Below, piece after piece: positions 56,124 through 64,000 of a stretch of 64,000 bases of DNA (positions are counted from its first letter, which is position 1; every line of letters starts with the position of its first letter). The notes below the pieces were generated by a model. That model was not told the DNA's origin and did not search any database. It worked only from the letters and a program-made list of their open reading frames with translations. The stretch lies in assembly GCF_000708045.1 (NCBI RefSeq), contig NZ_ANIE01000003.1, forward strand, positions 806,001-870,000, written 5' to 3'. Both the position numbers and the translations under genes were made by a program. The stretch is from Marinobacter nitratireducens. Lineage in GTDB: Bacteria; Pseudomonadota; Gammaproteobacteria; Pseudomonadales; Oleiphilaceae.

Positions 56124-57281
56124 TTACCTGAGAGCCATTCGCCCTGACGAGACAGATTGCCTCTTAATTGGTTCCAACCCTTGCATCCACAACTGGCTTA
56201 ACTGCTCAGCGGAGATACCCGACGGAGGGGACGTGGGTTCTGCGGCCCCTGAAAAAATCCGTTGGGCCATTTGTCTTCCAGCGGCTTGGGCCGCAGAAGT
56301 TTTGGCAATGCGTTGTTGATAAAAGTCGGTCAGAACGCCATCCAACTGACCTCCGGTGCCAAGCAGCCGGGAGAGGTGCCAGGCATCCTCCAGAGCCTGA
56401 CACGCTCCCTGCCCAGAGGTTGGTAAAGACGCATGGGCAGCATCGCCAATGATCAAAACATTGCCTCGATGCCAATAGGGCAAAGGATCCAGGTCGTGAA
56501 CAAAAATGCATCTTAGCGACGCACTATCGTATGATTTCAGAACATGGCGTACCGGATCAGGCCAGTTCAGAAAGCGGTTATGCATCTCGTCATACCAGGC
56601 GGATAACGCTCGCCCCTTTTCAATATCAGTGCGCCAGGCTCCGGCCCAATAACACAAGTCACCTCTGACAGGCACAATGCCAAAGCGCTCACCGGGGGCA
56701 CGAACGTCATGGATCGAATGCTCAAGCACGCTCTCCTGCAGCTGGCTTATTCCAATGACGTTGATGAATCCCTGATAGCAGGGCCTTACCTCCTCTTCAT
56801 ATAGAGCCTGACGTACCACCGAATTCATACGCCCATCGGCTCCTACCACCAGATCAAATTTCTGTTTCAATCCGGCAATATCCTGCAGGGTCATTGGGCG
56901 GCCAAAGTGTCTCTCTACACCTAATGTGTCCAATGCTGAAGCCAATATGCTCATAAGGTCACGGCGTAATATGGTCACACTTGAGAAGCCACTCAGCATG
57001 TTCACTTCTTCTATATTAAACTCGCCCTGCTGAACGCCGTAATGATCAAACTGGCGCATTAAGCCGGGCCTGCCACCCATTCGTTTGATCTCTTCTTCCA
57101 ACCCCATCTGTTGCAGAACAAACATGGCATTTGGCCATAAGGTTACACCGGCACCAATGGATGATATCTGGTTATCCCGTTCATACAGGCTCACCTGATA
57201 ACCCTGCCTGGTGGCAAGTACGGCGAGTGCTATCCCAGCGACACCCGCGCCGACAATAGCAATTCTATTGGTTTTGCTCAT
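56124..57281 (-). CDS. FAD-dependent monooxygenase
   Basis: Class A flavoprotein monooxygenase of 385 residues. The FAD Rossmann motif GAGVAGIALA is at the start; the mid-chain DLVVGADGRMNSVVRQAL carries the DG motif; GNVLIIGDAAHASLPTSGQGACQALEDA carries the GDA(A)H motif. IGAGVTLWPNAM resembles urate hydroxylase HpxO, and proximity to the ureide cluster makes that tempting, but 6-hydroxynicotinate and salicylate hydroxylases share it. Substrate unassigned. Divergent from the LysR gene at 57375. Confidence 0.85.
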   Translation of the reverse strand: MSKTNRIAIVGAGVAGIALAVLATRQGYQVSLYERDNQISSIGAGVTLWPNAMFVLQQMGLEEEIKRMGGRPGLMRQFDHYGVQQGEFNIEEVNMLSGFSSVTILRRDLMSILASALDTLGVERHFGRPMTLQDIAGLKQKFDLVVGADGRMNSVVRQALYEEEVRPCYQGFINVIGISQLQESVLEHSIHDVRAPGERFGIVPVRGDLCYWAGAWRTDIEKGRALSAWYDEMHNRFLNWPDPVRHVLKSYDSASLRCIFVHDLDPLPYWHRGNVLIIGDAAHASLPTSGQGACQALEDAWHLSRLLGTGGQLDGVLTDFYQQRIAKTSAAQAAGRQMAQRIFSGAAEPTSPPSGISAEQLSQLWMQGLEPIKRQSVSSGRMALR

Positions 57282-57374
57282 CTGGCCCTACCTCGAAAAC
57301 AACATTCGATAAGGATTGTCACAAGGTCAAAAAACAGGATAAATAGGCTATTATTGCTTTGTTTATCCCGTTTC

Positions 57375-58265
57375 ATGAGCCAATTAATGATTGAAAAATT
57401 TGAACTACGGTGGATTCTTAGCTTTCAGGCCGTATACGAGCACCTGAGCTTCAAACTGGCAGCAGAAAGACTTCACTTGCCAACGTCTAATGTCAGTCGG
57501 CATGTTGCCCTGTTGGAACAACAACTCAATTTGCGCTTATTGGAACGGACGACACGTAAGATGGTCCCGACCACTGCAGGCAAGCAACTTTATCGGTCCA
57601 TCAGGCCTCTCACACAGGCAATGGATGATGCACTGGAAGAAGTCTCTCTTTATGGAGACTCCCTCGCTGGGCACCTTAAGATCATCATGCCGGACCTGCC
57701 TATACTGGCCGAGGTCCTTGCAGATTTTTGTCTGCAGCATCCGCAGATACAACTCAGTTGTGATACCCAGTTAGATCCGACGGAAGGCTTGCTGGAAGGA
57801 TTCGATCTGGTGTTACGCTTTGGCCGTGGGCCATTGGAAGATTCAGGGTGGGTTGCCAGGGAGATTCTGCGATGGCCCAGCTGCGTGGTTGCCGCACCAC
57901 AATTGCTTGACCGGCATACGTTGCCACGCTCGCTGGATGAACTGAGCAAAGCCCCCTGCATTACCAGCCTGTCTGTGCTTCAAGGCATGCCCTGGCGATT
58001 TAAAGGGGATCAAATTATTCAGGTGCGATCCAGCTACAAGGTCAACAGTGGCCACATGGCCAAAGCCGCTGCACTGAAAGGGCTTGGCTTTGCTATATTA
58101 CCCGTTCATGCGTGCCAAGCTGATATAGACAGCGGCTCTCTTATCAAAATTGATCTTACCTGCGAACCGGCAGACCTGGTGTTATACGCATTGTACTCGG
58201 GCAGAAACTACCCACTGGTGAGGGTAAAAGCCTTTCTGGAGCATCTGCGCCTGAAGCTTCATTGA
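57375..58265 (+). CDS. LysR-family transcriptional regulator
   Basis: About 296 residues. HTH region EHLSFKLAAERLHLPTSNVSRHVALLEQQL, linker helix and effector domain of the AaeR/CrgA-like branch. No clear ribosome-binding site is visible; Met 57375 (MSQLMIEKF) is preferred, with 57387 possible. It is divergent from the FAD monooxygenase gene across 93 nt that hold GGATAAA (57337-57343) and TTTATCC (57362-57368), an inverted pair that could be its operator. The downstream 152 nt up to the cupin stop show nothing recognisable. Confidence 0.9.
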   Translation: MSQLMIEKFELRWILSFQAVYEHLSFKLAAERLHLPTSNVSRHVALLEQQLNLRLLERTTRKMVPTTAGKQLYRSIRPLTQAMDDALEEVSLYGDSLAGHLKIIMPDLPILAEVLADFCLQHPQIQLSCDTQLDPTEGLLEGFDLVLRFGRGPLEDSGWVAREILRWPSCVVAAPQLLDRHTLPRSLDELSKAPCITSLSVLQGMPWRFKGDQIIQVRSSYKVNSGHMAKAAALKGLGFAILPVHACQADIDSGSLIKIDLTCEPADLVLYALYSGRNYPLVRVKAFLEHLRLKLH

Positions 58266-58417
58266 CTCGACCTCTTCGGAAAACTCCTTGGCCACCCCAG
58301 AACAGTCTTACTGAGGTAGGAATATTGTTTCGAAAAAGGAGGCCAGTAATCACCGAGGCCCAGCGCGTCGTTAATCACAGCGCCAATGTGATATTCCATG
58401 TGCTCTATGATGATGGG

Positions 58418-58732
58418 TTATCCTCCCGCCCCAAACCAGAACTCGATTTCGTCAGTATCCTTTTCAAAATCTGCCGCATGTTCCACACCGGCCGGAACAT
58501 GGTACCAATCCCCCACCCCATACCTCTTGGTGCCGCCATCAATCGAGAGAATCAGCTCCCCACGGATAATGACACCATGGTTGTCTGTCTCATGGGTATG
58601 AGGCGGGATGCTAGTGCCAGCCGGATACGACGCAAACAAAACGTCAGCGCCATTTGCGGCTAACCGGTACGCATCGAATCGACCATCAAAAAGAGGAAGA
58701 GTACGGATCTTGTCTGGGTATTTCCCTGGCAT
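58418..58732 (-). CDS. small cupin-domain protein
   Basis: 104-residue single cupin. Metal ligands are visible in PPHTHETDNHGVIIRGEL (motif 1, His-x-His and His) and DWYHVPAGVEHA (motif 2). It is likely a metalloenzyme or sugar/ligand-binding protein; the family is too broad for a function. Upstream it is bounded by a 94-nt gap to lgt. Confidence 0.8.
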   Translation of the reverse strand: MPGKYPDKIRTLPLFDGRFDAYRLAANGADVLFASYPAGTSIPPHTHETDNHGVIIRGELILSIDGGTKRYGVGDWYHVPAGVEHAADFEKDTDEIEFWFGAGG

Positions 58733-58826
58733 TTAAACCTCCCTGGTATTTTCCATGTGCCAAATAACGGTCTGAACCGTGTCGGCCCGGCCCGTTGTAT
58801 CGAGAACCGGATCATAAATGCATGCC

Positions 58827-59645
58827 TCACAGACGCGCGGCTTTCGCGCGTTCGATGGGGCGAACTTTTCGGTATCCAGCTGAACGCAGCACCATGACAG
58901 CCCCCAAAACCACGAACGGCAAACTCAAATATTGGCCGACGCTCAATAACTGCCCGGGTTGATATGCAGCCTGAGGAACCTTGTAAAATTCAAGTGCCAA
59001 GCGCGCAGAGAATACGAGGATCAGGAATACGCCAAACAATAGACCGTGTGGTGTGCGCTGTCCCAAACGCCGGTATATGGCTGCCAATATTAAAAAGATG
59101 ATCAGATATGCGACCGCTTCATACAGCTGCACTGGGTGGCGAGGCAGGTTATCGACCGCCTCGAACACCACTCCCCATCCCCCGGAAGTTGGAATACCTA
59201 CAATTTCAGAATTGAGGAAATTGGCCCCCCGGACAAACACTGCCCCCAACGCTGCAGGAACACTCACTCGATCCACAAGCCAGAGAAATGGCATTTTGGG
59301 CTTTAGGATCCGGGTACCAAGCCAAAGGCTGAGCAGCATTCCTGCAGCGCCACCATGGCTTGCAAGACCACCCTCCCAAATGCGAAGAATCGCTAACGGG
59401 TTTGAAAGGTAGTACTGCGGATCGTAGAACAGGCAATGAGCCAACCTCGCACCCGCAATCGTTCCCAGTAACGCATATAGCAACAGGCGTTCCGCGTTTT
59501 CCTTTGGAACCCCCTCGGCTCTGAAAATCCGGGTTAACACTGCCTGCCCGGCAATAAATGCTCCGACGAACAAGAGACCGTACCACCGGATAGCTAAGGG
59601 GCCGACGGAGATTAAAATGGGATCGAAATTCCAGTGTATTATCAT
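58827..59645 (-). CDS. lgt: prolipoprotein diacylglyceryl transferase
   Basis: Integral inner-membrane enzyme attaching diacylglycerol to the lipobox Cys. Seven helices fit 272 residues. RWYGLLFVGAFIAG, the HGGAAGMLL segment with essential His, and RGANFLNSEIVGIPT with the signature Arg, Asn and Glu are present; the signature reads VRGANF instead of GRIGNF. In most gammaproteobacteria lgt lies next to thyA; here thyA is absent, so this may be a second copy. The sequence is complete, with no frameshift. Confidence 0.88.
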   Translation of the reverse strand: MIIHWNFDPILISVGPLAIRWYGLLFVGAFIAGQAVLTRIFRAEGVPKENAERLLLYALLGTIAGARLAHCLFYDPQYYLSNPLAILRIWEGGLASHGGAAGMLLSLWLGTRILKPKMPFLWLVDRVSVPAALGAVFVRGANFLNSEIVGIPTSGGWGVVFEAVDNLPRHPVQLYEAVAYLIIFLILAAIYRRLGQRTPHGLLFGVFLILVFSARLALEFYKVPQAAYQPGQLLSVGQYLSLPFVVLGAVMVLRSAGYRKVRPIERAKAARL

Positions 59646-59658
59646 GCTCTCGCTTATC

Positions 59659-60102
59659 TCATGAAAAGAGGTTCGGTCCTCGGACTTGACGGGTCAGAGC
59701 GCTGACTTTTTTCAAGCAGGCAATGACCAAAGGCAGCACGCCAATAAAAATCAATGTTGAAACACTGGTTGTTATGAGGACACTGATTAAATCACCTCCA
59801 GACAGCTGCTTTGTTATGGCGAAATCAACATACAAATAATAAATTGTCAGAGGTATGACAGCCGCTGCACCGGCAGTTGCCAGGGCCATGCCATTCTTAT
59901 GGTTTAGCCTGACAATGATCATGGCTGGAACGATAGCGGTGACCACTTCGACGATAATGGAATAACACAGATGAAATAACCAAGGGTAGTCGCTAAAAAC
60001 CCCGTCATTGGGTATTGGAACTTCATTTCCAACATAACCGGTGAGTCCCAGGCCAATAAAACAATAGGCCAATCCCAACACAAACGTTATGGAAGCTACC
60101 AC
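59659..60102 (-). CDS. hypothetical four-helix membrane protein
   Basis: 147-residue protein starting at a GTG (60102). Four hydrophobic helices lie about residues 3-22, 42-66, 75-92 and 107-127, with short loops. I recognise no family motif. It lies upstream of lgt by 13 nt, so it is probably co-transcribed with it. Confidence 0.65.
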   Translation of the reverse strand: MVASITFVLGLAYCFIGLGLTGYVGNEVPIPNDGVFSDYPWLFHLCYSIIVEVVTAIVPAMIIVRLNHKNGMALATAGAAAVIPLTIYYLYVDFAITKQLSGGDLISVLITTSVSTLIFIGVLPLVIACLKKVSALTRQVRGPNLFS

Positions 60103-60195
60103 TTTTCGTTATTCCTTTATTGATTTGGATCCCTGCCTTCCGGCCAGGCCTTGCTGGATGATTAGGGGAAGTCCAGAACCTACTTAAGCGATCTG

Positions 60196-60582
60196 TTACA
60201 CATTGACTGAGTACTTGAGGTCACGTGCCTCGTCTCCAGTCATGCCCCGAAACCCCCAACAATGCGCAGGCTGCTCCTTTATAGTCACTTCGATATCCAC
60301 AGGAGATATGCCAACCACAGACTCAATCCTGTTAAAGAGCTCCTTGATCAGAGCTTTTTGGGTCTCGGGAGCCCGCCCCTGCATCATGTTGATCTCGATG
60401 GCAGTGTAGGCTGGAGTTCTGCCACCCGGGTAATAAAAATCCTCGGCATCCATCGGGATAAAACGATGAGCCCGCTTGTCTTCCGGCATACCCAGTACAG
60501 CCTGCATACATCCGTGAATGACCTCAGAGAGCTGAGCCTTGATCGGATTAAGGTGTTCTTTGATTCCATAGATAACTATCAC
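60196..60582 (-). CDS. tautomerase-fold protein lacking Pro-1
   Basis: 128-residue protein of the tautomerase superfamily (Tautomerase_2-like). The body (LNPIKAQLSEVIHGCMQAVLGMPEDKRAHRFIP, MMQGRAPETQKALIKELFNRIE) fits a beta-alpha-beta unit repeated once. The chain starts GTG-ATA-GTT (Met-Ile-Val), so the catalytic N-terminal Pro of true tautomerases is missing. Start supported by AGGAGG four bases upstream. Either a non-tautomerase activity or a mis-set start; no upstream ATG-CCN was found in frame. Confidence 0.75.
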   Translation of the reverse strand: MIVIYGIKEHLNPIKAQLSEVIHGCMQAVLGMPEDKRAHRFIPMDAEDFYYPGGRTPAYTAIEINMMQGRAPETQKALIKELFNRIESVVGISPVDIEVTIKEQPAHCWGFRGMTGDEARDLKYSVNV

Positions 60583-60734
60583 GATGCCTCCTGCAATGTG
60601 TGTAACAGCTAATTATACGAACGCATGCATATAGTTCCGCTCAGCGGTAGACTTTCAGAAAAGACCGTGCGGCACAAGAACGCTGTTAACCAGGGATGAT
60701 TGGATATAGATATCCGAACAACCGAAATCAATAT

Positions 60735-61079
60735 TCACGTTCCCGGATAGGCCTCATCAGTGCGAGCAGCCATGACGAAATCATTCTTGTGAAGGCCGCC
60801 AATTTTATGGGTCCACCAGCGCACGGTGACCCTGCCCCACTCCAACAGAATGGCGGGATGATGATTCTCGGTTTCCGCTAGCTCACCGACGGTGTTGGTA
60901 AAGGCCAGTGCCTGGGCAAAATTCCTGAACCGGAATTCCCGGCGCAGTTGTTCTTCGCCATCCAGCTCAATCAGTTCCCAATCCGGCACGCTCTGGTGCA
61001 GTTGCCGCTTCTCGTCTTCAGTCACCCGTGGCGCATCGGCGCTGCAGGCTTCGCAGGATTGTTGCTTCAGTTCTGTCAT
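60735..61079 (-). CDS. phhB: pterin-4a-carbinolamine dehydratase
   Basis: Dehydrates 4a-hydroxytetrahydrobiopterin, recycling the cofactor of phenylalanine hydroxylase. 114 residues; the family motif [30 protein letters not shown] carries the paired His and the Trp-Thr-His segment. Met 61079 has AAGGAG seven bases upstream; the frame extends to 61097. No phhA is nearby, so it may serve another pterin role. Confidence 0.9.
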   Translation of the reverse strand: MTELKQQSCEACSADAPRVTEDEKRQLHQSVPDWELIELDGEEQLRREFRFRNFAQALAFTNTVGELAETENHHPAILLEWGRVTVRWWTHKIGGLHKNDFVMAARTDEAYPGT

Positions 61080-61234
61080 AGTGTTTCTCCTTTCCAATTT
61101 CCCTTCCCTACACCTTGGATTCCTGCCAACCGTTTATCAACCCGTGAAAATGTAACCGCCAACCACCATCCTCGCAGAGCAGATACTAACGCCTCAATGC
61201 TCACGGCACTTGAAATTCTACCCTCTTCAGAATA

Positions 61235-61250
61235 CTGTATATTTAAACAG
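61235..61250. promoter_or_regulatory. LexA-binding SOS box
   Basis: CTGTATATTTAAACAG conforms to the gammaproteobacterial consensus CTGT-N8-ACAG, flanked by ATA/TAT that extend the symmetry. It is 20 nt before the imuA start codon, so LexA would block the promoter. Confidence 0.92.
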
Positions 61251-61269
61251 TATATTGAGGTGAAGAGCC

Positions 61270-61959
61270 ATGAGCGAGTTGCTGAACACGCTGATGCAAG
61301 ACGCCCGTGTCTGGCAGGGGCACCGGCACCGGCAGACAACACAGTCTTCAGAGTCCACGGGGTATCAGGTTCTGGACAACCAACTCGGTGGCATTGGCTG
61401 GCCCAAAGGTGCCTTGAGCGAATGCCTGCTGAATGTTCATGGCATTGGTGAACTGCATCTGGTTCTGCCATTAATGCAGCGCCTTACCCAGGCAGGCAAA
61501 ACCGTCTTCTGGTTAAACCCACCCCAAACACCCTATGCCCCGGCACTGGCACGCGAGGGCGTGGACCTGGATCACGTGGTGATGATCCACGCAGACGATG
61601 CCAATGATTTCTTGTGGACTCTCGAAAACTGCCTGCGCTCTCCGGTGACCGGACTGGTACTGGCCTGGCCGGGTAAGCTGGCCACCCGAGATGTTCGCCG
61701 CCTGCAACTGGCTGCAGAGGCCGGGAGTAACGTCTGTGTGCTATTCCGGGAGCAACGGTATGCCGGGCAGAATTCTCCGGCCGCCCTGCGCCTTGAACTG
61801 ACTCCTGATGAGCACCAGGCGTTATCCATCAATGTGCTCAAGCGCCGCGGTAGCTGGCCCGGCCAGCGCTGCACCCTGGCCATGGCGCACCGGGCAGACC
61901 TGACATGTCAGGAACCACCCCGGGTTATTCAGGGGCCGTGGACGTCTGGCCGCGGGTAG
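61270..61959 (+). CDS. imuA: SOS mutagenesis protein ImuA
   Basis: RecA/SulA-related protein of 229 residues that acts with ImuB and DnaE2 in lesion bypass. GIGWPKGALSECLL resembles a degenerate P-loop region; ELHLVLPLMQRLTQAGKTVFWLNPP and VVMIHADDANDFLWTLENCL fit the SulA/RecA-like core. The RBS-like GAGGTGAAGAG lies just upstream, behind the LexA box. Five nt separate it from imuB. Confidence 0.88.
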   Translation: MSELLNTLMQDARVWQGHRHRQTTQSSESTGYQVLDNQLGGIGWPKGALSECLLNVHGIGELHLVLPLMQRLTQAGKTVFWLNPPQTPYAPALAREGVDLDHVVMIHADDANDFLWTLENCLRSPVTGLVLAWPGKLATRDVRRLQLAAEAGSNVCVLFREQRYAGQNSPAALRLELTPDEHQALSINVLKRRGSWPGQRCTLAMAHRADLTCQEPPRVIQGPWTSGRG

Positions 61960-61964
61960 CCGTC

Positions 61965-63383
61965 ATGCTCTGGGTATACCTTCATTTTCCGCACTTGTTG
62001 CTGGATCACATCCGGCGGGACCGGGTGAGCCCGCAAGCCATGGTGATTGTCGAAGGCACAGGCCAGCGCGTTGTACAGGCCTGCCCGGATGCAAGGGATC
62101 AGGGCATCCAGTCCGGCATGCGTCTGAAAACAGCCATCAGCCTGGTGCCGGATCTGGCTATCGTCCGGGCAGAAGCCGATCGGGAGGCCCGGATTCTGGA
62201 GGATCAGGCTCGCTGGCTGTATCGCTACGTGGCCCACATCGCCCTGGTGCCTCCGAATGGCCTGTTAGCAGAAATCAGTAGTCTGCAAAAACTGTATGGA
62301 GGGCTGCCCGCCGTCTGGCAAACCATTGATCAGGCCCTGAACGAACATCAGCTCACAGCCTGGGTTGCCACTGGCCATTCGCCCCTTGCCGCCCGATTGC
62401 TGGCTCGTGCCGGTAAAGGAGAATACACGGCAGACAAGGGGCACATCCTCAGAGCCCTGGAACAGCTGCCGCTCACGGACGCTGAGTTTGATGACAAAAC
62501 CTGCACTCACCTGCAACGGCTCGGCTTGAATACTCTGGGCGAAGTCGTTGCTCTGCCGGCGCCGGAACTGGCCCGTCGGCTATCACCGGAAACCCTGGCC
62601 CACATCCAGAAAATTCAGGGTAGCCGCCCCGACCCACAAACACCTTGGCAGCCTCCCCATTCGTTCCGACAACAGGCAGACTTTATTCAGGAAATTGAAC
62701 ACAGCCAGGGTCTGCTGTTCCCGCTTCAAAGAATGCTTTCAGAACTGGAAGAAGACCTGTGTTGGCGCCAGCAGGACACAGACACCCTGTTTCTTGTACT
62801 GCAACATCGCCATGAAGAAGACACCCGTTTGCGCCTCCGTACCGCAGGGCCGGAACATCGCTCCGAAGCATTTCTGGAGCTGATTCGCCTGCGCCTGGAG
62901 CAACAACCGTTACGGGCTCCGGTGATTTCGCTGGTGCTGTCTGTGCGCCGTTTCCTGTCCAGAGAAGCGCCTGTCGCCCAGGATCTGTTGGGAGAAACGC
63001 AGGATCTCAACGAAGCCTGGCACACGCTGATCAGCCGGCTGCAAGCCAGGCTGGGGGAACAAGCGCTAACCCGCCTGTCCCCCCAGGCGGATCATCGTCC
63101 GGAGAGGGCCTGGTCAGCTGCGGCCGTGCATCAGGGGATGAAGCTCAGCCAGGCTAACCCTGCCCACTTACCCCGGCGCCCGCTCTGGTTGCTCAGGGGG
63201 CCGCAACCGCTCCTGGAGCAACCGGTTGCCTGGTTCTCCGGGCCGGAACGCATCAGTGGCGGCTGGTGGGACGGCCAGCGGGTAATGCGGGACTACTACA
63301 TTGCTCAGCTGGAAAGCGGACAGCTAGCCTGGGTTTACCGGGATGTGCAGGATGGCTGGTTTGTACATGGGTGGTTCGGTTGA
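61965..63383 (+). CDS. imuB: DNA polymerase Y-family protein ImuB
   Basis: Y-family polymerase relative of about 472 residues used as a scaffold that binds the beta clamp and DnaE2. It begins MLWVYLHFPHLLLD, where active Y-family members have the DxDxFFA motif, so catalytic carboxylates are absent, as expected for ImuB. GMRLKTAISLVPDLAIV and LQRLGLNTLGEVVALPAPELARRL are polymerase-thumb/HhH features. The frame opens at 61905, but this start matches the family. The stop overlaps the dnaE2 ATG (TGATG, 63381-63385). Confidence 0.9.
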   Translation: MLWVYLHFPHLLLDHIRRDRVSPQAMVIVEGTGQRVVQACPDARDQGIQSGMRLKTAISLVPDLAIVRAEADREARILEDQARWLYRYVAHIALVPPNGLLAEISSLQKLYGGLPAVWQTIDQALNEHQLTAWVATGHSPLAARLLARAGKGEYTADKGHILRALEQLPLTDAEFDDKTCTHLQRLGLNTLGEVVALPAPELARRLSPETLAHIQKIQGSRPDPQTPWQPPHSFRQQADFIQEIEHSQGLLFPLQRMLSELEEDLCWRQQDTDTLFLVLQHRHEEDTRLRLRTAGPEHRSEAFLELIRLRLEQQPLRAPVISLVLSVRRFLSREAPVAQDLLGETQDLNEAWHTLISRLQARLGEQALTRLSPQADHRPERAWSAAAVHQGMKLSQANPAHLPRRPLWLLRGPQPLLEQPVAWFSGPERISGGWWDGQRVMRDYYIAQLESGQLAWVYRDVQDGWFVHGWFG

Positions 63384-64000
63384 TGAGCGTGAACCACTAT
63401 GCCGAACTGTTCTGCTTCAGCAACTTTACCTTTCTGACCGGTGCTTCCCACCCCCATGAACTGGCAGAAAGAGCCGACGAGCTGGGCTACCACGCCCTGG
63501 CCATCACCGATGCCTGCTCCGTAGCCGGAATACCCCGTGCCTGGGCCGCCCTGAAGGAAAGCTCGGTCAAGCTAATCACCGGCAGCTGGTTTGAACTGGA
63601 CGATACACCCAGTAGCGCCGCCCGCCCTCGTTTTATCCTCCTGGCCCGGGGGCGTAAAGGCTATGGGCAGCTCTGCAAGCTGATTACCACCGGCCGACGT
63701 CAAGCCGAGAAGGGGCAGTACCGCCTGTTTATGCAGGATGTCGAAACCCATGAACTGGACGACTGCCTGTGTCTCTGGCTCCCCCCCGCACCCAGCGAAG
63801 CCGATGCCGACCAGGCGCTGGTTTGTGGCACATGGCTGCACAGGCTCTTTGATTACCGATTCTGGATAGGGGCTTCACGTGCCCTGGAGTCTGGAGAGGA
63901 GCAACACCTGGCCCGGGTACGCTGGCTCGCCAGTGAGCTCCAATGCCCGGTCACGGCCATGGGCGAGGTGCACATGCACAGCCGTGATCGGCAACCCTTG
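63383..64000 (+). CDS. dnaE2: error-prone DNA polymerase III alpha, DnaE2 (3' end outside window)
   Basis: Only the first 206 codons are present; no stop is reached before the window end. They encode a PHP domain: YAELFCFSNFTFLTGASHPHEL, ELGYHALAITDACSVAG and MGEVHMHSRDRQPL. These match the start of DnaE2 (ImuC) rather than DnaE1. It is translationally coupled to imuB and is the third gene of the LexA-controlled imuA-imuB-dnaE2 cassette. Confidence 0.9.
   Translation, partial: MSVNHYAELFCFSNFTFLTGASHPHELAERADELGYHALAITDACSVAGIPRAWAALKESSVKLITGSWFELDDTPSSAARPRFILLARGRKGYGQLCKLITTGRRQAEKGQYRLFMQDVETHELDDCLCLWLPPAPSEADADQALVCGTWLHRLFDYRFWIGASRALESGEEQHLARVRWLASELQCPVTAMGEVHMHSRDRQPL

Noticed and set aside
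1..64000. CRISPR array or insertion sequences
   Set aside because: No regularly spaced direct repeats and no transposase-like protein were found by reading; only the short dispersed repeats reported above.

Overview
The window reads as a chromosomal segment of a marine gammaproteobacterium, most likely Marinobacter or a close relative. Support comes from the proteins (fused RlmKL methyltransferase, RMF, LapA/LapB, fused TyrA-AroA) and from the collinear block gyrA-serC-pheA-hisC-tyrA/aroA-cmk-rpsA-ihfB-lapA-lapB-pyrF, an order also known from Pseudomonas and Marinobacter relatives. The genus is an inference from gene order and protein character, not from a database match. No insertion sequence, transposase, integrase, rRNA or CRISPR array is visible.

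Layout. 0-11.8 kb: an ABC exporter pair divergent from tesA, a YheT-type hydrolase, tRNA-Asn, aminopeptidase apeB, a hypothetical protein, a small outer-membrane barrel, a strongly structured 106-nt inverted repeat, rlmL, rmf and pyrD. 11.8-12.2 kb: an AT-rich intergenic region with two perfect DnaA-box matches. 12.2-19.8 kb: a CDF metal transporter, a divergent RimK-like ligase / GNAT-C39 pair (predicted peptide modification), uvrB, an aspartate aminotransferase and a second identical tRNA-Asn with the same promoter layout. 20-33.3 kb: the housekeeping block on the minus strand (pyrimidine, cell-envelope control, IHF, S1, aromatic amino acids, histidine, serine, gyrase). 33.5-43.4 kb: purU, ggt, a small thiamine-binding-like gene overlapping a second FtsH-type protease, then ZIP transporter-universal stress protein-Lon-like protease and a YghU-type GST.

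43.5-61 kb is the accessory half. It has two LysR regulators with neighbouring enzymes or transporters, a HupE-like membrane protein with its anchor partner, and a ureide (allantoin) catabolism cluster: allA, allE, puuE, a hydantoin/allantoin racemase, an NCS1 permease and a GntR regulator. TTGTATACAA-like palindromes lie in front of three of these units, suggesting one regulon. Allantoate hydrolysis is the pathway step with no gene in the window. Further right are an alcohol dehydrogenase, a DCC-family protein, a FAD monooxygenase divergent from a LysR gene, a cupin, an Lgt-type lipoprotein acyltransferase, a tautomerase-fold protein lacking Pro-1, and phhB.

61.2-64 kb: an SOS-controlled mutagenesis cassette, imuA-imuB-dnaE2, behind a near-perfect LexA box; dnaE2 runs off the right edge. 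Where a start codon was moved from the longest reading frame, a visible ribosome-binding site or family N-terminus was used unless the entry says otherwise.
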